Shown here one piece after another: positions 17,359 through 25,518 of a stretch of DNA of 64,000 bases. Source of the DNA: Verrucomicrobiia bacterium (GTDB lineage Bacteria > Verrucomicrobiota > Verrucomicrobiia > Opitutales > Cerasicoccaceae); NCBI GenBank assembly GCA_030432235.1, contig JAUIHT010000001.1:62001-126000 (forward strand), read 5' to 3'. Both the position numbers and the translations under genes were made by a program. Numbering within the stretch: the stretch's first letter is position 1; each line of letters starts with the position of its first letter. A model generated the notes under the pieces. That model was not told the origin of the DNA, ran no database searches, and saw nothing but the letters and a program-made list of their open reading frames with translations.

Positions 17359-19904
17359 TGTTCGAACTTCTGACAGCCCGCGACGAACCCTCCCTCCCAC
17401 GCATGGGCGGCAAGGGCTTCGCTTTAGCTCGCCTGAGCGCGGCGGGATTCCCGGTGCCGGCCTGGCTGGCGGTCTCGCCCCCGAAGGTGGACGCGAAGGC
17501 GCTTACACCGCCAGAGAGTTTTTCGTGGCCGGATGAATTTCTCCAGCGCCTGCAAGTCGAACTCGCCAAGCTGGCTCCGGCGGGTGATCGCTTCGCCGTG
17601 CGTTCCTCAGCGGTGGACGAGGACGGTGCGCGTTCTTCCTTCGCCGGGCAACTAGAGAGTTTTCTTGAGGTCACGTCCGATGATGTGCCCCGGTACATCG
17701 TCAAGGTATGGGAGTCGGTATTGTCCGAACGCGTGCAGGTCTATCGTCGCGAGCAGGGCTTGGCAGAGGCGCCACGCCTGCCTGCCGTGGTGGTGCAGAG
17801 GATGGTGCCAGCCGAGAGCGCTGGAGTGGCCTTCAGCGCGGACGTAGTCAGTGGGAGCTGGTCCACTGCGGTGGTCAGTGCAGTGCGCGGCTTGGGCGAA
17901 CAACTGGTTTCTGGTGAGAGCGATGCCGACACTTGGCGCGTGCGGCGCGGGGGCGAGGTTGTCGATTACCAACCCGCACAGACTGGCGGTGAGCCCATCC
18001 TGGGCGACCAGCATGTCCGCACAGTGGCGGACTTGGCCCGGCGCTGCGAGCGCTTCTTCGGCGGCCCGCAGGACATCGAGTGGGCCTGGGCCGATGGCGA
18101 GCTTTACCTCCTCCAGTCGCGGCCCATTACCACCTTGCATCAGTTGGCCGACCCCGACGGCGAACTGCGCATCTGGGACAATAGTAACATCGCCGAGAGC
18201 TACGGGGGCGTGACGACTCCACTGACCTTCTCCTTCGCGCACACCATCTACGAGGAGGTTTACCAGCAGTTTTGCCTCATTCTGCACGTGCGGCGCGAGG
18301 TGGTAGAGGCCAACCATCCGGTCTTCCAGAGCATGCTGGGACTGGTACGCGGGCGTGTTTACTATAATCTCATGTCGTGGTATCACGTGCTGGCGCTGCT
18401 GCCGGGCTTCCGCCTGAACCGCCGCTTCATGGAGCAGATGATGGGCGTCAAAGAAGGGATGCCCGAGAGCGTGCTGGCGCAGTTTCAGGACGACCGCTTG
18501 GGCGCGCGCCTGAAGGACGGCTTTCGCTTGGCCTGGGCTCTGGTCGGGTTGGCCAAGGCGCAGCTCATGCTGCCGCGCATGATTCGCCAGTTCTATCAGG
18601 AATTCAACGACGCCCTCACCTTGACCGCCCCACTTGAGCAGATGCGGGCAGACGAACTGACCGGGCATTTTCACCACCTCGAATGCCGCCTGCTCAGTCG
18701 TTGGAATGCGCCCCTGGTCAATGATTTCTTTGCCATGATTTACTTCGGGGTGCTGCGTGCGCTGACCAAAAAATGGTGTGACGACGAGGATGGCACTTTG
18801 CAGAACGGTCTACTTTGCGGCACGGGTAACATCGTTAGCGCGGAGCCCGCTCGGCGCATTCACGAGATGGCGCAGGTGGCATCGGCTAAACCGGAGTTCA
18901 TCGCTTGCCTGAGCACCGGCTCCGCGCGTGACATCGAGGTGGCCATGCAGGCCCTCCCGGATTTTGAGAAGCTCTACCAAGCCTACCTGGAGCGCTTCGC
19001 CGACCGCTGCCTGAACGAGTTGAAGCTGGAGAGCCCGACCCTGCGCGACGACCCGCTGCCGTTGCTGCGCTCCGTCGGCGCGCTGGCCCGGCGTATCCAC
19101 GAAGGTCACGCCGTTGAGCGCGCCAGCGAGAACAAGCTGCAAGCGGAGACCGAGGCGGTGGTCGAGGAACGCCTGTCGGGGAAACGTTTGCGGCGTGCGC
19201 TCTTCCATTACGTACTTGGGCAGGCCCAGCAACGCGTACGCGACCGAGAGAATTTGCGCTTCGAGCGCACCCGGCTCTTTGGCCGCATTCGTGCTGTCTT
19301 TCTGGAACTAGGCAAGCGCTTCGCCGCAGTCCATGCGCTTGATGAACCCCGCGATGTGCTCTACCTGGAAATCTCTGAGGTGCTCGGCTTCGTCGAGGGC
19401 ACGGCCACGACTACCGACCTAGCCGGTCTGGTAGCCCTGCGCAAGGCTGAGTTCGCCCACTTCGCGGCGGAGCCACCACCTGCCGATCGCTTCGAGACGC
19501 GCGGTCTGGTCAGCGTCGGCAACACGTTTCAGGGGGCGGCTAAGTCCCAATCGCAGACGGATAGACCTGCCGTCGATTCGTTGAAAGGCATCGGCTGCTG
19601 CCCGGGCGTTGTTCGCGGGCGTGCCCGTGTGGTTTTGAACCCCGCTGGAGCAGAGATTCAGCCCGGTGAAATCCTGGTGGCCGAGCAGACCGACCCTGGC
19701 TGGATCACGCTTTTTCCGGGGGCTAGCGGCGTGCTGGTCGAGCGAGGCAGTTTGTTGTCTCACTCCGCCATCGTCTCGCGAGAGCTGGGCATACCCGCCG
19801 TGGTATCCCTACAGGGGCTGCTGGCATCCGTGAAAACTGGTGACGAACTTGAAATGGACGGCGCAGCCGGCACGGTGCGCATTCTGGAAAGGGCTCATGA
19901 GTAA
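17358..19904 (+). CDS. PEP-synthase/rifampin-phosphotransferase-like enzyme
   Basis: 848 residues; the ATG shares one base with the UbiA stop (TAATG). N-terminal ATP-grasp (PPDK_N): GGKGFALARL (about 16), AVRSSAVDEDG (about 81), QRMVPAESAGVAFSAD, and DIEWAWADGELYLLQSRPITTL (to about 260). A middle region begins WDNSNIAESYGGVTTPLTFSF (about 273). The C-terminal swivelling phosphohistidine domain has GSLLSHSAIVSRELGIPAVV with the acceptor His near 801. This three-part layout, and the lack of a TIM-barrel PEP/pyruvate domain, fit the rifampin phosphotransferase branch, which passes the beta-phosphate of ATP to a hydroxyl of a small molecule. Likely substrate: an alcohol made in this pathway (inference). 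Confidence 0.85.
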   Translation: MFELLTARDEPSLPRMGGKGFALARLSAAGFPVPAWLAVSPPKVDAKALTPPESFSWPDEFLQRLQVELAKLAPAGDRFAVRSSAVDEDGARSSFAGQLESFLEVTSDDVPRYIVKVWESVLSERVQVYRREQGLAEAPRLPAVVVQRMVPAESAGVAFSADVVSGSWSTAVVSAVRGLGEQLVSGESDADTWRVRRGGEVVDYQPAQTGGEPILGDQHVRTVADLARRCERFFGGPQDIEWAWADGELYLLQSRPITTLHQLADPDGELRIWDNSNIAESYGGVTTPLTFSFAHTIYEEVYQQFCLILHVRREVVEANHPVFQSMLGLVRGRVYYNLMSWYHVLALLPGFRLNRRFMEQMMGVKEGMPESVLAQFQDDRLGARLKDGFRLAWALVGLAKAQLMLPRMIRQFYQEFNDALTLTAPLEQMRADELTGHFHHLECRLLSRWNAPLVNDFFAMIYFGVLRALTKKWCDDEDGTLQNGLLCGTGNIVSAEPARRIHEMAQVASAKPEFIACLSTGSARDIEVAMQALPDFEKLYQAYLERFADRCLNELKLESPTLRDDPLPLLRSVGALARRIHEGHAVERASENKLQAETEAVVEERLSGKRLRRALFHYVLGQAQQRVRDRENLRFERTRLFGRIRAVFLELGKRFAAVHALDEPRDVLYLEISEVLGFVEGTATTTDLAGLVALRKAEFAHFAAEPPPADRFETRGLVSVGNTFQGAAKSQSQTDRPAVDSLKGIGCCPGVVRGRARVVLNPAGAEIQPGEILVAEQTDPGWITLFPGASGVLVERGSLLSHSAIVSRELGIPAVVSLQGLLASVKTGDELEMDGAAGTVRILERAHE

Positions 19905-21006
19905 GGCTGCCACTGAGGCTGCGTCCCGGGCCGACTTTTCCCGCATCCGCTACGCGCAGGTGTGGGAGGACGCTGACATCCTGGTCGAGTCGCTCGCTAT
20001 CGGGCCCGAGAGCGTCTGCCTGTCCATCGCTTCCGCCGGGGACAACGCCCTGGCGCTGCTGACCCGTTCGCCGAAAAAGGTGGTCGCCCTTGACTTGAAT
20101 CCCGCGCAGTTGCACTGCCTGGCCTTGCGGGTGGCGGCCTTCCGCGGCCTGGAGCACTCGGAGTTACTGGAGTTGATTGGGGCACGGCCCTCGTCGCGAC
20201 GGGCTCAACTTTACGTGCGCTGTCGGGAGTACCTGGAATCGGATGCCCGGGACTTCTGGGACGCCCGCCCGGAGGAAGTCGCCGCCGGTGTCGGCTCGGC
20301 GGGGAAGTTCGAGCGCTACTTCGCGCTCTTTCGCGAGAAGGTGTTGCCCTGGGTGCATGGCCGCCACGATGTGTCCGCCCTGCTGGAGCCGAAGAGCGCA
20401 AACGAACGCGAGCGGTTCTACGAGCAACGCTGGAACAACCTGCGCTGGCGTTGGCTCTTTCGCGTGTTTTTCTCGCGTTTCATGATGGGGCGGCTGGGAC
20501 GCGACCCGGCCTTTTTCAAATATGTCGAGGGCAGCGTGGCCGACCGCATCCTGGAGCGCACTCGTTACGCTCTGACCGCTTTAGACCCGGCGGAGAATCC
20601 TTACCTGAACTGGATTCTCTGCGGCGAGTTCGGCGAGGCGTTGCCGCTGTATTTGCGCGCGGAACACTTCGAGACCATCCGGCGAAACCTTGATCGACTG
20701 GAGTGGCGGTTGGCCTCGGTGGAGGATTTTACCGCCAGCTTGGACGAGCCCGTACTCGACGCCTGCAACCTAAGCGACATCTTCGAATACATGTCCGAGG
20801 ACAACACTGCGCGGCTGCTGGGAGAACTGTGCCGGGTCTGCCGTCCGGGGGCGCGACTGGCATACTGGAACATGCTGGCGCCACGGTCGCGTCCGGATGC
20901 GCTGGCTGGCCAGTTGCGACCTTTGGACGAGCTGTCCGAATCGTTATTTAAACAAGACAAGGCATTCTTTTACAGCCGATTCGTGGTGGAGGAGCGCCTG
21001 CCATGA
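19897..21006 (+). CDS. BtaA-like (DUF3419) SAM-dependent aminocarboxypropyl transferase
   Basis: 369 residues from ATG 19897, which overlaps the upstream stop by 8 bp. YAQVWEDADILVESL (about 19-33), SIASAGDNALALL (about 43-55) and VVALDLNPAQLHCLALR (about 62-78) match the SAM-binding core of DUF3419. Later blocks GKFERYFALFRE, FYEQRWNNLRWRWLF and ENPYLNWILCG are also characteristic. The studied member, BtaA, moves the 3-amino-3-carboxypropyl group of SAM to diacylglycerol, giving the homoserine headgroup of betaine lipids. The partner N-methyltransferase BtaB is absent here. A GNAT two genes on could acylate the free amino group instead (inference). Confidence 0.85.
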   Translation: MSKAATEAASRADFSRIRYAQVWEDADILVESLAIGPESVCLSIASAGDNALALLTRSPKKVVALDLNPAQLHCLALRVAAFRGLEHSELLELIGARPSSRRAQLYVRCREYLESDARDFWDARPEEVAAGVGSAGKFERYFALFREKVLPWVHGRHDVSALLEPKSANERERFYEQRWNNLRWRWLFRVFFSRFMMGRLGRDPAFFKYVEGSVADRILERTRYALTALDPAENPYLNWILCGEFGEALPLYLRAEHFETIRRNLDRLEWRLASVEDFTASLDEPVLDACNLSDIFEYMSEDNTARLLGELCRVCRPGARLAYWNMLAPRSRPDALAGQLRPLDELSESLFKQDKAFFYSRFVVEERLP

Positions 21007-22322
21007 TTTCCCCCTGGCTCGGCATCCTTATCGTTGTGACTGTCCTTGGGGCGGTCATCGGCGTGCTGGCCCTGGCGCAGGCCCGGCTGGGGCTTTCCGC
21101 TGAACTCACGCGCAAGGGCGTTCACGTCGTGATGGGCCTGTGCTGCCTGAGTTTCCCCTGGTTGTTTCGCTCGGTCTGGCCGGTGATGCTGCTCTGCGCG
21201 GTCTCTCTCGCGGGCCTGCTTTGGCTGCGGCTGCGCGGCCAAGGACTGCGCACGGTGCTGCACGGCGTGGGACGCTTTTCCTATGGAGAGCTATGCTTCC
21301 CCGTGGCAGTGGCGCTGCTCTTCGTCCTGATGCGCAACCCCGTCGTTGATTTCGTCGTGCCGGTCCTGGTGCTGACCCTGGCCGATGCCGTCGGGGCGCT
21401 CATAGGGGTGCGCTACGGGATGTCGTCCTACAGCACCGACGAGGGCCATAAAAGCCTGGAGGGCTCTGTTGCGTTCTTCATAACCACCTTCCTCAGCACG
21501 CATGTGCCCCTGCTTCTTTTTACAGATATTGGGCGGGCTGAGTGCCTGCTGATTGGCGTCCTCGTCGGCATCGTGGTGATGATGCTGGAGGCGGTAGCCT
21601 GGCGTGGCTTGGACAACCTCTTCATTCCCATCGGCACTTACCTGCTCCTGCAGTCTTACCCGCTGCTGACTCCGGCAGAGCTGACCCTGCGCCTGGTCGT
21701 GTTGCTCGGGACCATGCTGGTGCTCTGGGGGCTGCGCAAGTGGACTTACGCCCGCGACAGCACGCTCATTGCAGCGGCCCTGTTGTTCTACTTTGTGTGG
21801 GTGGTCGGGGACTGGGGCTGGCTCTGGCCACCGTTGGCCCTGCTGATCGGCTACAGCCTGCTGTGCCCACCAGCCTCGCGCGAGTTGCACCTCCCACATG
21901 GGATGGCCGACCTCGGCGCAGTGGCGGGCATGGGCTTCGTCTGGCTCTTTCTGTCTGCGGTTTTTCCGGATATCGATTTATACTGGGCCTATGCGTTCTC
22001 CTGGGCCTCGCAGATGGGCATGATTGCTTGCTCGTACCTGACCTGGAAGAAGCCGGGACTGACCATGGCATCGACGCTTGTGCAAACGCTGCTGATATGC
22101 GCGGCGTTGTTCATCCTACCGGTATTTCTCCACACAGGCATCTCGCAAGCCTTGGTCTCTATGGCACTGTTATTGGCTGCCTGCGCTCTCTGCGTAGCCG
22201 TTTATTGGAAGCTTGAGTGGGTGCGGCGAGGCGGCACACAAACACCAGGGCGTGCGGGGAGGCAATTCGTATACGGGGCATTAGCCTCCTGCCTGGGACT
22301 TTTCTTAATTCATCTTACATGA
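21003..22322 (+). CDS. Phytol/dolichol kinase-like membrane protein
   Basis: 439 residues; the start overlaps the previous stop in ATGA. The N-terminal half matches CTP-dependent polyprenol kinases (VTE5/SEC59/CdsA-like): LTRKGVHVVMG (about 36-46), LADAVGALIGVRYG (about 126-139), then HKSLEGSVAFF (about 149-159) and DNLFIPIGTYLLL. These motifs form the CTP and polyprenol sites. The C-terminal ~200 residues are further membrane helices without a recognised name, making this about twice the usual length. It would phosphorylate a lipid alcohol in the membrane; the fused second half may be a second transporter-like or transferase domain. Confidence 0.8.
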   Translation: MISPWLGILIVVTVLGAVIGVLALAQARLGLSAELTRKGVHVVMGLCCLSFPWLFRSVWPVMLLCAVSLAGLLWLRLRGQGLRTVLHGVGRFSYGELCFPVAVALLFVLMRNPVVDFVVPVLVLTLADAVGALIGVRYGMSSYSTDEGHKSLEGSVAFFITTFLSTHVPLLLFTDIGRAECLLIGVLVGIVVMMLEAVAWRGLDNLFIPIGTYLLLQSYPLLTPAELTLRLVVLLGTMLVLWGLRKWTYARDSTLIAAALLFYFVWVVGDWGWLWPPLALLIGYSLLCPPASRELHLPHGMADLGAVAGMGFVWLFLSAVFPDIDLYWAYAFSWASQMGMIACSYLTWKKPGLTMASTLVQTLLICAALFILPVFLHTGISQALVSMALLLAACALCVAVYWKLEWVRRGGTQTPGRAGRQFVYGALASCLGLFLIHLT

Positions 22323-23311
22323 GTATAGAGCTATCCATCTTTGCCTCTGCTAAGGAATGGGATTTCTTGGAAGCTTCTCCAGAAGTGCCGATCCTATCCG
22401 CTGAAGCGTGGGAGCGCCTCAAACCGGAGGCTCACTTTGTTCTGCATGAAGGCTCACACCTTTTGGCTCGTTGCTCGGTCTGGCTAAATAGCTTGCCAAC
22501 ATGGGAGAGTACGACCCCAGCGGCGATCGGTCACTTTGAGGCGATCAATATCCCATCGGGAAAGCATTTGCTGGAAACAGTGGTCAAGTGGCTCAAAGAG
22601 CATGGAGCGGAATCTGTAGTAGGTCCCATGGACGCTAACACCTGGAATCGTTACCGCCTCGTGACCTATAGCGACGGCCGTCCTCCTTTCCTTATGGAGC
22701 CGTCACACCCGCCGTTTTACCTTAAGGCGTGGCAAGACGCAGGCTTCACACCGGTGGCGGAATACCACTCGGCAGAGGCTCCGCTGTCGCTCGGCCCCGA
22801 CCCGCGCCTGGAGCGCACCATCGAACGCCTACGGGCCAGCGGCGTCTCCCTGCGCAATCTACGCGTGGATGACTTCGAGGGCGAACTGCACCGTATCCAT
22901 GCGGTGGCGCAGGAGGCTTTCGCGGCAAACTATTTCTACACGGATATTGGCGAAGACGATTTCATCGCACTTTATGCTCCCTATCGCGATAAGCTCGATC
23001 CACGTCTCGTCTTCCTGGCCGAGCACGACGACGAAGCTGTCGGTTTCCTCTTTGGCATCCCCGACTTCGCTCAAGCCCTGCGAGGCGAGACGGTGGAGGC
23101 GGTCATCCTGAAAACGGTGGCAGTGCGGCAGCGCCGGGACTTGGCGGGCCTGGGATTATGGATTGTGCACAAGGGGCATCAGCGAGCGGCGGAGCTGGGC
23201 TACCGGAAGATTATCCACGCGCTTGTCACTGGACAGAGCAAGCTGCGTAACTTGGGCGGTGAGACACTTGATGTCTTTCGCAAGTACACGCTCTTCGGCC
23301 AAAAACTTTGA
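22319..23311 (+). CDS. GNAT-type acyltransferase-like protein
   Basis: 330 residues from ATG 22319 (ATGA overlap with the upstream stop); the longer frame from 22217 lies inside the upstream gene. The first ~170 residues carry family-like SVVGPMDANTWNRYRLVTY and PPFYLKAWQDAGF segments seen in GNAT-related proteins. The C-terminal half is a GNAT fold: LVFLAEHDDEAVGFLFGIPD (about 228-247), then the acetyl-CoA loop region VILKTVAVRQRRDLAGLGLWIVHKG (from about 262; the usual Q/RxxGxG/A is RRDLAGLG). It would acylate an amine, using acyl-CoA. The amine substrate is unknown. Confidence 0.75.
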   Translation: MSIELSIFASAKEWDFLEASPEVPILSAEAWERLKPEAHFVLHEGSHLLARCSVWLNSLPTWESTTPAAIGHFEAINIPSGKHLLETVVKWLKEHGAESVVGPMDANTWNRYRLVTYSDGRPPFLMEPSHPPFYLKAWQDAGFTPVAEYHSAEAPLSLGPDPRLERTIERLRASGVSLRNLRVDDFEGELHRIHAVAQEAFAANYFYTDIGEDDFIALYAPYRDKLDPRLVFLAEHDDEAVGFLFGIPDFAQALRGETVEAVILKTVAVRQRRDLAGLGLWIVHKGHQRAAELGYRKIIHALVTGQSKLRNLGGETLDVFRKYTLFGQKL

Positions 23312-23314
23312 CGC

Positions 23315-24853
23315 ATGAACCTCGCAGAACTCCTCGACCAGCAGGCCGCGCAACGGCCCGAGCAGACGGCTCTCATCGACGGTCGTTGCGAGAGCGAGCG
23401 TGAGATAAGTTACGGGCGATTGCAGGAGCTAACCTTGGCCACCGCTGCGCACCTGAAGCAGGTAGGCATTACGTCAGGCAGCCGTGTACTGGTTTTGGTG
23501 CCGATGCGTAGCGAGCTGTACGTCACCCTGGCCGCGCTTTGGCGCCTGGGCGCAGTGGCGCTGTTTCTCGACCCCTCCGCCGGACGGGAGCACATCGCCC
23601 AGTGTTGTGCCCAAGCTAAGCCGGACGCCTTGATTGGTGTGCCCAAGGCCCGTTGGCTAAGCTTGATCTGCCCGGCGCTGCGGCGCGTCACGTGCAAACT
23701 CTACTGGGGCAGTCAGCTCCGTTGGGGCGTCCAGCCGTCGGGTTCGATCCCCATCGTTGAGGTTCCCGCCGACCAACCGGCCATCCTCACCTTTACCAGC
23801 GGTAGCACCGGTGAGCCCAAGGGAGCCATCCGCACACACGCGGTGCTTCGCGCCCAGTACAAGGCATTGACCCATGCCATCGCGCTGGAACCCGGCGAAC
23901 GCGACCTCGCCACCATGCCCATAATTGCGCTGGTCAACCTGGCGGCTGGTCTGACTACGCTCATTCCCGATGCCGACTTGCGCCGCCCGGGCTTCATCAA
24001 ACCCGGCCCCGTTTTGAAACAGATCAAGCGGTTTCAGCCGACCCGTTGCGAGGCATCGCCAGCTTTCTTGCGGGTGCTGTGTGAAGAGGCAGAGCGCCGC
24101 GGCGAACCTCTAAGTGGTTTTTCGAAGATTTACACCGGCGGGGCACCCGTTTTTCCCCGTAATTTGCGCCTCTACGCTCGGAGCTTCGTCAACGCATCAG
24201 TGAACGTCCTATTTGGTTCCACTGAGGCCGAACCGATTAGCCACATCTCGCTGGACGAAATCGCTGAAGCAGACTTGGCCCAGATGCGTGCGGGGAACGG
24301 TCTGCTGGTAGGCGCGGTGTCGCCCGAGACGCGCCTGCGCATCATTCGTGACCAATGGGGCGAGTCGTTAGGGCTGCTTTCGACGGATGCTTGGGCAGAC
24401 ATGGCTTTGCCCGTCGGCGAAATAGGCGAAATTGTGGTCAGTGGCGACCACGTCGTGCCGGGCTACCTGAACGGTCAAGGCGACGCCGAGAACAAGATCC
24501 GGGTGGACGGCACAATCTGGCATCGCACCGGTGACGCAGGCTACCTCGATTCCGAAGGTCGCCTCTGGCTGATGGGGCGTTGCTCTGCCAAGTTCGAAGT
24601 AGACGGCCAGACGATTTACCCGTTTTCTGTCGAGTGCGCCGCCGCGGAACATTTCAATGTCCCTATCGCCGGCTGCTTGAAGCAAGACACAGGCTATATA
24701 CTTGCCATTCCAACGCTCTCGAACACGGCAATCGATGACCACTTCGCCCCGCAGTTACCCCGTCCTGAGAATATTCTCCAGCTAAAGCACATCCCGGTCG
24801 ATAAGCGTCATAACGCCAAGATAGACTATAAGGCGTTGGAAAAGATAATATAA
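23315..24853 (+). CDS. ANL-superfamily acid ligase (OleC-like features)
   Basis: 512 residues starting 3 bp after the GNAT stop. ATP-binding P-loop LTFTSGSTGEPKGAI (about 157-171), GGAPVFPRN (about 275), FGSTEAEPIS (about 299-308), HRTGDAGYLD...LMGR (about 402-418) and the C-terminal lysine region RHNAKIDYKAL (about 497-507). All ANL motifs are present, so it should make an acyl-adenylate. The GGAPVFP and STEAEP blocks resemble the beta-lactone synthetase OleC and its relatives more than common fatty acyl-CoA ligases. It could activate a fatty or beta-hydroxy acid for the product of the operon. The stop codon abuts the att-like sequence at 24850. Confidence 0.85.
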   Translation: MNLAELLDQQAAQRPEQTALIDGRCESEREISYGRLQELTLATAAHLKQVGITSGSRVLVLVPMRSELYVTLAALWRLGAVALFLDPSAGREHIAQCCAQAKPDALIGVPKARWLSLICPALRRVTCKLYWGSQLRWGVQPSGSIPIVEVPADQPAILTFTSGSTGEPKGAIRTHAVLRAQYKALTHAIALEPGERDLATMPIIALVNLAAGLTTLIPDADLRRPGFIKPGPVLKQIKRFQPTRCEASPAFLRVLCEEAERRGEPLSGFSKIYTGGAPVFPRNLRLYARSFVNASVNVLFGSTEAEPISHISLDEIAEADLAQMRAGNGLLVGAVSPETRLRIIRDQWGESLGLLSTDAWADMALPVGEIGEIVVSGDHVVPGYLNGQGDAENKIRVDGTIWHRTGDAGYLDSEGRLWLMGRCSAKFEVDGQTIYPFSVECAAAEHFNVPIAGCLKQDTGYILAIPTLSNTAIDDHFAPQLPRPENILQLKHIPVDKRHNAKIDYKALEKII

Positions 24854-24873
24854 AACAAGTGGAGGTGGCGGGA
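24850..24873. repeat. Internal att-like copy of the ssrA 3' end
   Basis: Twenty-four bases match 35817-35840 at 21 positions, including an unbroken 15-bp GTGGAGGTGGCGGGA. The match ends before the T-loop, so the copy is shorter than that at 12198. It marks the boundary between the GC-rich biosynthetic operon and the AT-rich phage-like part. The stop codon of the ANL gene falls inside its first bases. Confidence 0.55.
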
Positions 24874-24991
24874 AAGTGAATTTACCGCCCGAAATCCCCT
24901 ATTTTATGCGGATTCTGTCTGTCTGTTACAAGTGAACTGCGATGGTTTTTTGTAACACTTGCAGTCAAGGCATGTAAATGAACCAGTCAAA

Positions 24992-25381
24992 TCAAAACGT
25001 GTCTGGGTCCCTTTCTAGTTCATCAGGGACATTTGTCGAAAAAGTCAGGTGAAGCTTAGCGAAATCAATTTCAAAAGCCACCTCTTCATGATAGTCAAAA
25101 TTTGAGATGGCGTCCTTGCAGCCTAAATAGGCAGAACCTGAAAAGGAAACATATAGAATACCCGTAGAACTATTCTCGAATTCCGTATCTTCTACATTGT
25201 CAATGCCATCGTAGGTCTCCCGGAATTCTTGGCAAAAGTCCGCGAATAAGGTTCGCTCATCCTCTTCAGGCAAGTCCGTAATAAGCGCTTCGATCAATGT
25301 CCTTTTTTCTGATTTAGTGCCATTTCTCAAGATTTCGGCTTCATCCTCAGAAAGTCTAATAGTAATGGTTTTCTCAATCAT
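24992..25381 (-). CDS. Hypothetical acidic protein with possible RHH N-terminus
   Basis: 129 residues, strongly acidic. The first ~35 residues (MIEKTITIRLSEDEAEILRN) read like a ribbon-helix-helix start, with a beta strand then a helix, often seen in antitoxins and small regulators. The rest (GILYVSFSGSAYLGCKDAIS, EVAFEIDFAKLHLTF) looks like a small alpha/beta domain of unknown type. It is the last gene on the integrase-distal side of the phage-like element. No role assigned. Confidence 0.55.
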   Translation of the reverse strand: MIEKTITIRLSEDEAEILRNGTKSEKRTLIEALITDLPEEDERTLFADFCQEFRETYDGIDNVEDTEFENSSTGILYVSFSGSAYLGCKDAISNFDYHEEVAFEIDFAKLHLTFSTNVPDELERDPDTF

Positions 25382-25518
25382 AAGAACTTTGGTCGAAGGC
25401 TATCTAAAATGCCCTCGTGAGTAAAGTGGCTACATAGCCTACCTTGGACATCAAAAGCCTTCCTAGCGGTATTTTTTTAATTGATAGGGGCCTTCCTGCT
25501 GCCAAACAAGGCTGTGGC

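Noticed and set aside
17652-18677. 341-codon minus-strand frame inside the PEP-synthase-like gene
   Set aside because: The plus-strand frame has complete ATP-grasp and phosphohistidine motifs; this one is a His/Gln/Ala-rich shadow.
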